Shown piece by piece: positions 23,981-35,217 of a stretch of 64,000 bases of DNA (its first letter is position 1; every line of letters starts with the position of its first letter). This DNA is from Adiantum capillus-veneris. Taxonomy: Eukaryota; Streptophyta; Polypodiopsida; Polypodiales; Pteridaceae. Location: NCBI GenBank assembly GCA_014529385.2, contig CM043968.1, positions 132,378,018 through 132,442,017 of the forward strand. Direction: 5' to 3'. The position numbers and the translations under genes were made by a program. Below the pieces are notes generated by a model, which was not told the DNA's origin, did no database searches, and saw only the letters and a program-made list of their open reading frames with translations.

Positions 23981-24812
23981 AATTTTTGCAAGCTTCTAAT
24001 TTAGATCTTTTTTTTGAAACTTAGATCTTTTCTCTCAGGGATCTTTTAAAGGTACTTTTAGGAGAGCAAATAAAAATCCATATGCCTTCAACAAGCATGT
24101 TTCAATAGATATACACAAACACAAACACACATATACATGTGCACACACATATGTATTAAAGAGATTGTCTGTGCATGTGTATTTATTAGATCATATCACA
24201 TATTTACACATTAGAATTGGTATATTATGGTATAGCAAGACTTCTATAATTTGACTATCTATCTAAGGTAGCCTTCGCAAGACTTGCATTCCAAGAGAAA
24301 CAAATCTTAAGATAAATTAAGGTGGTCACTCATTAGAGGAGCTCTAAATAGTAGTGTACCTCAGTGGGAGCTATGGGAGTAAAGAACCTTGCCCATCTAA
24401 TGTCTACATAAAGTGTACACTTTTATTTTAAGCGGAAATAATATCTATAATTCACTTGTCTTATGTGGTATGCATTTCAAAAGGGGCATTCCACTTCGAG
24501 CCTTGTAGAAACATAGAAATCACTCTATTGGTTATAAGAGGCATTCCACCCACTACCCTTGTGGCAACATAAAAAGCACTCTAATTGTTATAAAAGGCAC
24601 TTTAATAGAATTCATGACTCCTTTTTCATGAATAATATAATAAAAATCATTAAAAATATCTTTGTAAACTATTAGGACTAGTCACAAACATTCAAGAAGA
24701 ATTTATTATGAGAAGTTAATTGAATCTCGTATCTCTAATTTAAAAAACACATCAATGAAATCAACTTCCAAGTTTTAGACCTTTAAGATTTGCCTCATGC
24801 TCGTGACCAATT
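23981..24812. other. Non-coding part of A2 left of D
   Basis: Same AT-rich sequence as about 1725-2560 in A1. No coding content seen. The last five bases (CAATT, 24808-24812) are the left target duplication of copia D. Confidence 0.7.
24808..24812. other. Left target site duplication of copia D
   Basis: CAATT, repeated at 30284-30288. The corresponding A1 site reads CAATTTGCAATG, so the pre-insertion A2 site differed by three bases. Confidence 0.85.
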
Positions 24813-24955
24813 TGTTGAGATGTAGAGAGAAAGAGAGAGAGACGAGACAAGAGACACACCATATACGCTCCCAAAGACTGATTCATATTGAGGACAAGAT
24901 ACAAATATATAGGTGAGACCAAGTTCAGTAGAGTGAGCCATATATAGCTCCAACA
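24813..24955 (-). repeat. 3' LTR of copia D
   Basis: TGTTGAGATG...CTCCAACA on the plus strand, 143 bp. On the coding strand CACCTATATATTTG is a likely TATA region. One base differs from the other LTR. Confidence 0.95.
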
Positions 24956-24964
24956 CCCCCACTC
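24956..24964 (-). other. Polypurine tract of copia D
   Basis: GAGTGGGGG on the minus strand, immediately before the 3' LTR. Confidence 0.8.
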
Positions 24965-25202
24965 AAACAAAGGTCTCTAGCTTTGGATGAAAAAACCCTT
25001 GGGGAGTTCAAGGGAAAAACCCAAGCCCCTATACAATGTGAAATATGAACCAGTGGTGATGATGTGAAAGTGAATTGTGCATCTATGTACAAATATTCAA
25101 GTGACTTAGATATCACAAGGTGCAAATGTGGAGTGTGCATAGTGCATGGTACCTAAAAGATTACAATGTCATATGTACAAAGCTATTACAATAGAAAAGA
25201 AG

Positions 25203-28200
25203 CTAATCTAGAAAGAGTGAGGCCGAAGCAACTCCAAGCTCCGAGCGCAAGAGGATGAAACGTGACTCATTGAGGCCTTTGGTCAAAATGTCTGCAATCA
25301 TCTGGTCACTTGGACAGTGTTCAACCATAATGGTTCCCTTGCGTACTTCATACCTGACATAATGATAATGGACAGCAATGTGCTTTGACTTATTATGTTG
25401 AACATAGTCTTTTGCAAGACTAATAGCACTTTGGTTGTCACACCGCAAGGGTGTGCTAGAAAGAGGAGAGTGACCAATATCAACCAGCATTTGTCGAATC
25501 CAAATCAACTCACGAGCTCCAAGTGATGCCGCAACATATTCTGACTCAGTCGTAGAAACTGCAACACAACGTTGTTTCTTGCTGGTCCAAGAAACAAGAC
25601 AACCATTTATAAAGAAGCAATTTCCACTAGTAGATCGCATAGATAAATGTGAGCTTGCCCAGTCTGCATCTGTGTAACCCAAAAGAGAAAGAGATTGCAT
25701 AGAATCCGATGTGAGTTGTCGTCGATAGACTAAACGAAAATCTGTAGTGCCTTTCAAGTATTTCAATACACGCTTTGCAGCAGAGCAATGCTTAAGAGAA
25801 GGACATGCAAGATGTTGTCCAAGATAGTTAGCAGCGAACAGAATATCAGGACGACTGTTCATGCCAACAAACTGAAGACATCCAATCAAGTTAGCATAAG
25901 GTTGATTTGTGACAAGTCGACCGCCATTGTCAGAAGTATTCTTCGTAGAGCTCGCAAGACAAGGTGTGTTGGCTGAATGTGCAGATTCCATACCAAATTT
26001 TTGAATAGTATCTGCAATAAACTTTGACTGCTGAAGGAATAAAATACCTTTTGTACGGTTCCGTTGGATTTGAATGCCAAGACAAGAGTGAATCTCTCCA
26101 AGATCCACCATATCGAATGCACAAGACAATAAATTTTTCACGTGCTGAAGAAATCCCAAATCATTGGAAACAAGGATGGTATCATCCACATAAAGAGCAA
26201 GAATCACAAAACTGCTACCTTGGCGTTTTATGTATAAGTTGGGGTCTGATGAGCAAGAGATGAATCCTTTAGAGGTGAGAAAAAGATCAAATTTTGTATA
26301 CCAGGCTCGCGAAGCTTGTTTGAGACCATATAGTGCCTTATGGAGTTGAGCAACAAGGTCTTCTTTACCTGGAATAACAAACCCTTCTGGTTGTTCCATA
26401 TAAATTTCCTCTTCCAAGTCACCATTAAGAAAAGCAGTTCGCACATCCATTTGATGAGCTTCTAAATCAAATTGAACAGCAAATGCCAATAAAACTCGAA
26501 CACTTGTAATGCGAACAACTGGTGAAAAAGTCTCTTGATAATCAACACCAGCTACTTGGGAGTAACCTTTTGCAACTAAACGTGCCTTGAACTTGTCAAA
26601 AGATCCATCTGCTTTTACTTTTGTTTTATACACCCACTTACATTTAATAGCTGTACGACCAGGAGGTAATTCAGTTAGTATCCATGTACCTTTAGAGATA
26701 AGAGAATCGTACTCTGCTTCCATAGCCTCTTGCCATTGATCCTTTTGTGGTGAAGAGATAGCTTCATCATAAGTAACGGGATCTTCAGAAGTAGAAAAAG
26801 CATTATCAGCAATATCGTCATCATAAACATGACATGAGCCATGTTCAAAATCAATAGGCAGATCAACAAAAATATCAATATCATCATTGGCAACATTTGG
26901 AATGGATGGTTGTGAGGAGGAAAGTTTCTCTATAGGAAGTGTTTCATCTTTTGAAAGAAATGGAAAAGCCTAAAGCAATGATTTAGTATCATCAGAATCA
27001 TCCATGGACCATGAGCCTCCCATAAGCTGTTCGTTAAAAGTAGCATCACGATTCACAGTTACTTTCTTGGAGGAAGGGTCATAGAATTTGTAGCCTTTGG
27101 AAGTGTCAGAATATCCAATAAAAATAACTTTCAGACCAGGAGCATCAAGCTTTGTTCGTGTTTCTTTGGGAACATGAATATAAGCAATACATCCAAAGGT
27201 TCGAAAATGACATACAGAAGGAATGTCACCTGTCCATGCTGTGATGGGTATCTTACCAGAGGGTGCAGTAGTAGGAAGATGATTCTGAATAAATGTTGCT
27301 GTCAAAGTAGCTTTAGCCCAGAAAACACGAGATAAGCTAGAATGAATCAGCATACATCTTACAGCATTGAGAATAGTGCGATTCTTTCGTTCAACAACAC
27401 CATTCTGTTGAGGCGAATATGGAATAGTGTGTTCATGATGAATTCCAGTGTCAGCACAGTAACTTTTAAACTCTCGAGAAACATATTCGCCTCCATCGTC
27501 ACTACGAAGATTCTTAAGGCGACGACCAGTTTGAAGTTCCGCAGCCTTGTGGAATTGTTTGAAAACAGATAAGGCTTCAGATTTTTTTCTAAGTAGAAAT
27601 ACAGTCGTATACCTTGAGAAATCATCAATGAAAGTAATGAAGTAGCGATATTGTGATCTCGAAGAAGGTAGAGGTCCACATATATCAGTATGAACAAGAT
27701 CCAAGATGTCATGAGAATGAGTTGTATTTGAAAGAGGAAAGGGTTTACGATTGTGTTTCCCAAGAGCACAAAATTCACAAATTCCCATATGGGGATGGGT
27801 TTTAAGATCCATGCCATGAACAAGATCACGACGTTGAAGATCAAGGAGTTTTGAGAAATCAGCATGAACAAAACGGTGATGCCATACTTTGCAATCATGA
27901 TCACCTAGAGCAGTGACAATATTTGCTACAGCATCGTTGAGAGAGAGTTCAAATAAATTACCGTTTCGAGGAGCAGTGGCTATAGTCTGTCCATCTTTCT
28001 CAATTCGGCATTTGGTATAATCAAATCCAACAAACAGACCAAGATCAACAAGTCTAGCAACTGAAAGAAGATTACGTTGAAGATCTGGTACATGTAATAC
28101 TCCTCGCAAAATTCGAGTGGAAGAAGATAAGGTACCAAGATATAAGTCTCCAATACCCTTTACTTGACAAGTAGTATCACCAGCAAGATAAACAACACGT

Positions 28201-29390
28201 TGAAATGGCAGTGGATGATAGTTATGGAGCCACTTAGACTGATATGTCATATTTCCTGTAGCACCAGAATCGACAATAAAAAGTGATCCATCACGTACAT
28301 GAAGTATTTTGTCTGGAGCAACTGAACATAGGACGCAGCTTGTTTCTGGTACAATGTTGTTTCGATGTTCAGTAGCATATTCTCTATTCCGATCTGTGTC
28401 GAATCGACGCTTATAGCACATATGAGTGGGATGATCAGATCGTCCGGAATATTCACAAGAAGAAGAAGAAGAGTCTCTAGATAAACGTGGTTGTTTTGTG
28501 GTAATATTGTGTTCTTCATCATATTGACATGCCCAACAATCATCTTCAGTATGGCCATTTCTGTTGCAGTAAGAACATTGCTTATTAGGAAATTTGAGAC
28601 GAGAGAAAATATTACCGCGACGGCCACCTCTGCGGTTTCCTCGTTGAAATGGACGCCTTCGAGCATAAAAAGCACGTTCCATCTGTTGTGACTCAGTCTC
28701 CTCTTGTGAAATCATAGCTGTATCGTGACCAGCATTCCGACGTTCTTGACGTTGAGAGTATTCAATTAAAGACATGCAAGCTTGGTCGAAATCAAGACCA
28801 TCTTTATTAGAGAGAATAGTAACAATGTTATCATAAGAAGAGTCCTTCACCGTATCAAGGAGAATTGTAATCAGTTGCTTTTGTGGAACAGGATCACCGG
28901 CAGCAGCAAGTTGATTAATAATAGATTTGAAAGACTCAATATGTCCCGTCATGGCAGTACCAACTTCATATTGTAACTTGTTAAGCAACCCTCTCAAATA
29001 AAGTATTTCTGTAACAGATTTCTTCTCAAAGTTTGCAATAAGGTACTTCCATACGTCATGGGAAGTAGGCAGTTCATACATATCAAGCAAAAGGGAATCA
29101 GTAAGAGAAGAAAGAATATACCGACGAGCTGCTTTATCACGTCGTTGCCAATCCGTATAGGCAACATTCCAATCTTCAAATATAGGTCCTTCAGTGATAA
29201 GCACGTTATCATTATCCGTATCAGCAGGCTGAGGCGGACAAACACGATTTCCAAGAACAACATCGGAGAGTTCATCGCCTTCAAGAATTAACAACATCTT
29301 TGCTTTCCAGCCTGGAAATCCTTGACCTTGGAAAGGAGGAACAGAACGTTGGCCAGAAGGAAAGCCGTTGACGAGAATATTCATAGCCAT
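25203..29390 (-). pseudogene. Copia D gag-pol polyprotein, one in-frame stop
   Basis: Start chosen at 29390 (MAMNILVNG), about 20 residues before the conserved copia gag motif (FPGWKAKM); an upstream Met at 29555 gives an unusual leader. In order: gag; zinc knuckle CSYCNRNGHTEDDC (about residue 270); protease VDSGATGNM (about 370); integrase with HHCC module, Asp in HTDICG, Asp in RSDDGGEY and Glu in VVERKNR (about 570-670). A TAG at 26970-26972 interrupts the frame after about 806 codons. The same frame stays open to 25203: RT with YVDD (near 26180) and RNase H (TDADWA, TTESEYVAA, ADILTKG). Total length would be about 1,390 residues, normal for copia. All catalytic residues I checked are present, so the stop is the only visible defect. 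Confidence 0.95.
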
Positions 29391-30121
29391 ATCTTGTTGC
29401 GAGAAGACGTCTAAGATAAGATCGCAGAATCTGCACACCATATATGGTGAAGGCCGCAATTGAGAATGAGAGAGATATGAGTACTGCGTTCTGTCAACGA
29501 TAAACGTAAGAAGGATGCTCAAGGAACGTCCAAAGATGTGAGAGACGTCACCCAAAAAAGACAGGGTAAAGGAGACGTTAATAATAAACGAGTCCTAAAA
29601 ATAGAGTGGCATGAGACGCAAGATTGACGGCCACAATACGAATAGCAAAAATCTAAATCTTCTCGAAAAAGTTAACGCCAAAATAAGAAAAATGATCGCG
29701 GACGCTTCACGAAGAAGTAGGACGAAGAAAGCTGCGTCAAGCTCTATTGCAGTAAAAACAACATAACTTTCTCCTGCGAACTCCGATTGACGCAAACCTA
29801 GAACTCAAATCGAAGAGCTCGAGGAGACGAACAAGTTTTGGATGAAATGTGCCATTGCTTTTCCCGTTTCTCCAAATTTTGAGCAGAACAGCAAGAAAAA
29901 TTGAGATGAAGTTCAGGGTGTCATTAACAAGAAAACGTAATCAACGATTAAATTGATTATAAATAAACGCCACATAAAACACTAATCATATTCTTCTTAA
30001 CACAAAACAACCACAGTTAACAAGAATCAACGCTCAAAAATAAAATTTGTAACAATTTTGAATCTTACATGCGAATCGCATACACATACTGTTGTCACCA
30101 TGAATTGAATCGGCGCGTGAT
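29391..30121 (-). other. Copia D leader
   Basis: Untranslated region between primer-binding site and gag, about 730 bp. An open frame at 29595-29795 shows no domain. Confidence 0.7.
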
Positions 30122-30140
30122 CGTTACCGCTCTGATACCA
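30122..30140 (-). other. Primer-binding site of copia D
   Basis: TGGTATCAGAGCGG on the minus strand, directly next to the 5' LTR. Standard plant copia site complementary to initiator-Met tRNA. Confidence 0.95.
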
Positions 30141-30283
30141 TGTTGAGATGTAGAGAGAAAGAGAGAGAGACGAGACAAGAGACACACCATATACGCTCCC
30201 AAAGACTGATTCATATTGAGGATAAGATACAAATATATAGGTGAGACCAAGTTCAGTAGAGTGAGCCATATATAGCTCCAACA
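30141..30283 (-). repeat. 5' LTR of copia D
   Basis: 143 bp, identical to the 3' LTR except C versus T near the middle (GAGGATAAG here, GAGGACAAG there). Followed by target duplication CAATT at 30284-30288. Confidence 0.95.
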
Positions 30284-31294
30284 CAATTAATGCTAGAAAA
30301 GTGCTATAGTTTTTGACATTAATTGTTGGTAGTCTTTAAATATCCACTTGAATGACCTATTTTGTGGACTTTGACTCTCCTAGTTTAAACTTATTAAGTT
30401 TGCTAAACTTAATTAAGGGTAATCTACAAAAGAAACACAATAATATATGGAAATTTTCATCATGACCCTGAAATATTCAAAATTCCTAATATGCCCCACA
30501 CATTTGGCAAAAAATGCCCAAATAGTGCCCATTGGTTTTTTTGGAAATAATCAAAATACCACTCTTTAACCTTGCAAATGCCTCCAAAAGTAATTGTTTT
30601 GAAAACTCTTCATAGGTCAGAGTGTGATAGATTGTTGCAACTTGTGAGAGATTATAAATTGTGATGTTTGTAAGTCATTGGTAAGCTATTTTTTAAAGAT
30701 CCAATTACCAAAATATCCTTGTAATATGTTAAAATTTCCAAAACAATTCTCAAATTTCAAAAATCCTCAATACACCCCTCATATTTGGCCAAAAAATCCC
30801 AAAATGGACTTCATTAACTTTGTAAACAATTCAAAAGACAATTCTTTAACTAGTTCCTCATATGAAGACTGGTATTCCTTTGATAGAAACAAATAGACTT
30901 GGAAATCAATATGGTATTGTGGGATCTCAAGATAAAATCGTTCAAACATTTTAGACATAGATGGTTCTATTTATGAGCTCATTGGTAAAACCTAGCCTAA
31001 AATTGATATGGGGTATATTGGGACATTGAGGGAAATTTCTGGAGTTTTCATAAATTATAAGAGTTTTCTTTAAGTATAGCATATTTATAGTATGTAGTGG
31101 AGACAACAAAGATCGCAAACAATATATGATATTGTAACAATAGCTTGTAGCTTCCTACATACAATCACACTTCCTATTGCCCATACCTATTGGAGCTAGT
31201 TAAACACATACATATTCGCCTCGAGAAAGATGCATGTTGCCTTCATAGTCAACCTACCGTTGTCAAAGAGTTGGCAGTCTTGCCAAGAAGGCGC
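30284..31294. other. Non-coding part of A2 right of D
   Basis: Continues the repeat A sequence (matches about 2565-3590). Short open stretches only, with no domain. Confidence 0.75.
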
Positions 31295-31673
31295 CGGGCC
31301 TCTAGCTATGAGGGTTTGTGGGGAGACTGTGTAGCTTTTCACTTAAGCAAGCTTAGTGTTTGTAGCAAATCCATTGTGTGTAGTCATTGGAATCTCACAC
31401 GTAGACACACACATACGCACACGTGAAACCCTGAAAACAAAACAAAGATGAAAACATCAAGGCTTTGATCGTATCTAATGAAAGTTCAGATGAAAGGGTT
31501 CACTGATGCATTTATAACAGCAAGTCGTTGTGCTCCAAATAGACTGCGAATGGTTCTTTGAAACTGTAACTTCGTGCTTACAAAGATGTAGATATTTTTC
31601 CTAGCAATAGGAGTGAGCCATGTGTACAAGTCTTCTTGGTTCATAGTAATATTAAGAAAGCAAGACTCAACCC

Positions 31674-31892
31674 CTAGAGGAGAATAAATATGTGCACATC
31701 GAAAGAATTAGAGTAGTCTAGTAGTGGCAAAATAAGAGGACGTGGAGAAAGAAGAATTTCTTGCAGTCTTTCCAGCCCAAAGAGTAACACAATTCTCTGT
31801 TGGAAGTGGATTTTACGGCTAATACAAACGTTAATTCTAATATGTTGTACGAAGTGAAAGGGTTGAAAAGCTACACCATCGAGGTTATTCAT
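31674..31892 (-). CDS. Short conserved ORF, unknown function (copy 1)
   Basis: 72 codons starting MNNLDG. It aligns without gaps to the C-terminal 71 residues of a minus-strand frame at 63433-63648: shared blocks PFH, INV, SRKI, FQQRIV, NSFDVH, and nearly the same stop position. By eye about half the residues are identical. I recognise no domain. Conservation of the protein between two places whose surrounding DNA is otherwise different suggests real coding sequence or a decayed gene family. It may be one exon of a larger gene: a run ending TTTTGTTTTCAG occurs downstream on the same strand near 31437. Confidence 0.4.
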   Translation of the reverse strand: MNNLDGVAFQPFHFVQHIRINVCISRKIHFQQRIVLLFGLERLQEILLSPRPLILPLLDYSNSFDVHIFILL

Positions 31893-32430
31893 CTTAGAAA
31901 GCTCAGAAAGCAGTCAATGGAGGAAAGAGATAAGAGAGACAATCAACATACAAAGACCCACGCATGCTTAATCAAATGAAGTGAAGCACACCTCAAGACT
32001 TGTGATATTGTAGCCAACTTGATGAAGTAGATGATGCCTATTAGTCCCCAACACTATTTGCAAGCCACCAACAATGCATTTATTGATGAAAGAAGGTTAC
32101 ATCGAGTATATGAGTATTACAAGTGAGGAGATAGAAGGCTTGAGGCATGAAGTAGCAAGCTCAAGATGTGTTGGGCTGAAATTGAGAGAAAGTTTTCCTC
32201 AAGGAGATGGCTAGGAGGTTGGGTGCTGGCTTAATAGAGTGGCGTGATTATGGGGATTGCTTGAGCGCTTGGTTGCTTGATGGTTTGCATGATGCCCAAG
32301 TGAGGAGCAAGAGACTCTTTTTATAGGTGAGGTTGCCTCTTGAAGAAGATATTTTCTTAGAAATATCTAAGGGATTTGTGTGACAAGTGTCTCCCTTTTC
32401 AAAAATATCTTGAAATTATCTTCAAAGTTT

Positions 32431-32570
32431 CTAGATCTTTCTCATCAAGAAATATCTAGAGGTTCTTCTAGATCTTTCTCTTCAAGAAATATCTAGAGGT
32501 TCTTCTAGATCTTTCTTTTTAAGAATTATCTAGAGGTTCTTCTAGATTTTTCTTCAAAAATCTTCTCCTT
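32431..32570. repeat. 37-bp tandem repeat with internal palindrome
   Basis: Units begin at CTAGAT at 32431, 32468, 32505 and 32542: three full copies and a partial. Each holds ATCTAGAGGTTCTTCTAGAT, which can pair with itself. There are no spacers between units, so it is not CRISPR. Confidence 0.9.
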
Positions 32571-32994
32571 ACCGCCATAAGCCTCCAAGAGTAGCTTTAT
32601 AAAAGATTGAGAGAGAGCTTGGCATACATCATGGATGACATCAAACAAACTCGTAACCACTTTTCTAAGGGATTTTTCTAGGTCCATAATCACTCCAAAG
32701 TGCACCTACTATGTGTAGAATGACACCTCATGGGGTATACTATGACTAAGGCCACTTTTGGCCATGCTATACATGTCATATGCCACCTAGGATTCCTAGT
32801 AGATAGGAGGTAAGTTCTATAGGCTCATTTCATCATAGCTCCAAAAAGAGGTTCACAAAGAATCCTGGGTTTGAAGCCCATTCCCAACAAGAGTGACACA
32901 TCCGACTTCGACTAGCTTTTTGCATGCTAAATGGAAAATGCATATACTTATGCACACTTAAGGTGTACACATAAAATCCATAATATTGTAGGGC

Positions 32995-34023
32995 TTAGCT
33001 TCCGTTCCCACCATGCAGGTGCCACGGCACGACATCCATCCCCTGTAAACCTGCACATTCTCCGGTATGTGCCACAGCCAATGTTTGTAGGTTCGACTCT
33101 CGTGGAGTTTCTTCTTCTGCATCTTCAGTGGGTGATTCCAAGCCTTCATTCTTGCTTACTTGATCAGCTGGATGACTATCCTCTCTTCTTTTGAATACCT
33201 TGATTCTCTTTCCTGCAATGGCTATCTTCATCTCTGTTACATCCAATTCAGCCAGGGTGTAAGTGGCATTGTCATGTACGTACTTGACTATATACGGTCC
33301 AAACCATCTTTTTGAAACCTTTCGCATGACAGTATGCTGGTTATCAAGACTATTGTCATACACTAAAACCCAATCTCCTTGCTTAATTACCTTCCTTTTT
33401 AGCCTGTGTCGTCTATCAAAGTAGTCCTTGCTTTTCAACCTAGCATTCTTCAATCTTTCTTTTGCAACCTCAATGTCTTCAGGCCTTCTTTCTAGCTGTC
33501 TTATACGCAAGGCAAGGAGCTCTTCTCTGCTAATCCCATCTTGCCAAGGTAGCACATTCCATGTGGGAATGGTTTCTTCAATGGGCATTATAGGCTTTTG
33601 ACCATACATCAATTCTGCAGGCATGTAGCCAGTTTACTGAGCTGTGTGTCATGCGATCAGCCCATAGAGCATATGGCAATAGTTTTGGCCACTCACTAAT
33701 TCTCCCTTCACAAGCTTTAGCCAAGGCTTTGATGATTGGCAGATTCTCTCTTTCACTTTTGTCGTTGCCTTCCGGATTGTAAGCGGTGGTAAGAGAAAGC
33801 TTGATTCCTATCCTGGAAAATAATTCCCTTGCTTCCTCGGCATCCAGCTCTCCTCTTCTGAAGTTATCATTCCCACACAACCATAGCGGCAGATTACATC
33901 CTCAAGGAGAAATTTACATATTGCCTCTGTAGTCTTTTTCCTTAAAGCTCGCCCTTCAACCTGATTAGTCAAGTCTTCTCTTGCAAGAACCAAGTACCTC
34001 ATTTGCCAGAGTCCTAAAGGCAT
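32995..34023 (-). pseudogene. Gypsy F integrase, core and C-terminal part
   Basis: Downstream half of F, cut off from the rest by copia E. Reading on from E: KKTTEAICKFLLEDVICRYGC, then a one-base deletion near 33870 at the codon where the second catalytic Asp is expected, then LTTAYNPEGNDKSEREN with the catalytic Glu. A further shift near 33620 leads to LMYGQKP and the C-terminal DNA-binding part (DWVLVYDNSLD, RWFGPYIV) ending at 32995. It joins to 52074 at the GGCAT duplication (ATGCC on this strand), so the integrase was intact across that point before E inserted. Confidence 0.8.
34019..34023. other. Left target site duplication of copia E
   Basis: GGCAT, repeated at 52069-52073. Confidence 0.9.
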
Positions 34024-34237
34024 TGTTAAAGAATATTTCCATTGTGCTATGGGCGGCTGGACACTGACTATACTATGTTGTAAATATATTTTGGATAATA
34101 GTTCAAAAGAGAAGAAGAGAAGAGCAGCTCGTTGAATGGCTGCTACAGGGTAACGATTGTGTATGTGTGTCTCGATGTGTGTTGGTGTGTGTGTGTAGTT
34201 TTCTTTACTACCTTCTCCATCACTTGCGCACTCTACA
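34024..34237 (+). repeat. 5' LTR of copia E
   Basis: TGTTAAAGAATAT...CTCTACA, 214 bp. Confidence 0.95.
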
Positions 34238-34240
34238 AAG

Positions 34241-34252
34241 TGGTATCAGAGC
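34241..34252 (+). other. Primer-binding site of copia E
   Basis: TGGTATCAGAGC, three bases after the LTR. Initiator-Met tRNA type. Confidence 0.95.
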
Positions 34253-35217
34253 TTAGTTTGAGGAGCTACAGTCAATACACACGTTTTCGCAGCTCTGGAA
34301 AACAGCAAAAAAGAGAGGTTTTTTGGTCATAACTCCCTCACCCGAACTCGGAATACAATGATCCACGAGTCTATCATTATGTTTTTGGGCGTTCCGGACG
34401 CATTGGCATACTCAGATTTGTCAAAATCTGCAATTTTCTAGAGCAAACAGCCATTTCACACAAGCATAGGAGATGTCGAGTTTTGCAATCGACAGTAGAT
34501 TTACAGGTTACAGGTGAAGAATTCAGCATTTACACAGGTTTTGGAGAGCGACATAGAGTTTTTGCATCATGATATTGTGTTATCGAAGATTATTTTTGGT
34601 TGTTGTGGGTCCGTTATGGACAGCCGCCTATGTAAGAAAGGTTGTGGGAAGAAGTTGAGGCGGTTATATTGTCAGATTGAGTACTTTGTGGTTATGTATG
34701 GATATGCGGTCAATGTATTTTGGAAAATTGCAGCCTTTGTGAGGGTCGAGTGAGGTTTTTTGAAGCCTTGCCTTGGGAGCTTTGGTACCTTGGCAAGGTG
34801 GATTAGGTACTGGAGCGAACCCCCGATTAGCCCCGCGAAAGACCCCATATGGGAGCTTTGGTACCTTGGCAAGGTGGATTAGGTACTGGAGCGAACCCCC
34901 GACTAGCCCCGCGAAAGACCTCATATGTCGTTTACGACTATGGGAAGAAGGTGGATGTATGGATATGTGGTACAGGACAGCGTATGGATTGCATTTGCAT
35001 ACAGGTCCATGTGGACATTGTTTTAGAGTATTTATGCATAGTACTGAGTTAGTCTGTGGCAAAGTGAGTCAGTGGATTTTCCCTTGGCAGTGAGAGATTT
35101 TCTGTCAGTGTTTATGAGCACTTTGGTTGAGATTGTCACTTGAGATATTGTCCAAATACAAACGAAACTCTGTCTAAATTTTATCAAAATCCTTTGAAAG
35201 AAATTGAGAGAGTGAAG
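34253..35217 (+). other. Copia E leader
   Basis: About 965 bp before gag with no recognised ORF. It holds a 76-bp tandem duplication at 34775-34926. Confidence 0.75.
34775..34926. repeat. 76-bp tandem duplication in E leader
   Basis: GGGAGCTTTGGTACC begins at 34775 and again at 34851. The two units differ by only a few bases, so the duplication is recent or kept similar. Confidence 0.9.

Larger units (their letters stand above)
24813..30283 (-). mobile_element. Copia element D, young, short LTRs
   Basis: 5,471 bp Ty1/copia retrotransposon on the minus strand. Both 143-bp LTRs are complete and differ by one base by eye. Primer-binding site, one gag-pol frame with a single stop, polypurine tract and a perfect 5-bp target duplication are all present. 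It inserted into repeat A2 and is absent from A1. This is the most intact element in the window. Confidence 0.95.
21965..31294. repeat. Repeat A, copy 2 (A2), split by copia D
   Basis: Same sequence and order as A1 (1-3590): leader, LTR, integrase relic, AT-rich tail. Copia D (24813-30283) lies between the two halves with a duplicated CAATT. The repeat resumes at 30284 and ends with AAGGCGC at 31288-31294, the same motif at which A1 ends. Confidence 0.85.
31295..32994. other. Region between A2 and F
   Basis: No retrotransposon polyprotein. Contains a short minus-strand ORF shared with 63433-63648 (see 31674), a 37-bp tandem repeat (32431-32570) and otherwise unassigned sequence. The 3' LTR of F should lie in or left of this stretch, but I could not define it. 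Confidence 0.55.

Noticed and set aside
27342-27572. Plus-strand frames inside copia D
   Set aside because: Antisense shadows of the gag-pol frame.
32431-32570. Possible CRISPR-like repeat
   Set aside because: Units are directly adjacent with no spacers, and the DNA is a plant nuclear sequence.
32840-32890. Possible tRNA from a GGGTTTGAAGCCC motif
   Set aside because: No acceptor, D or anticodon arm can be formed around it.
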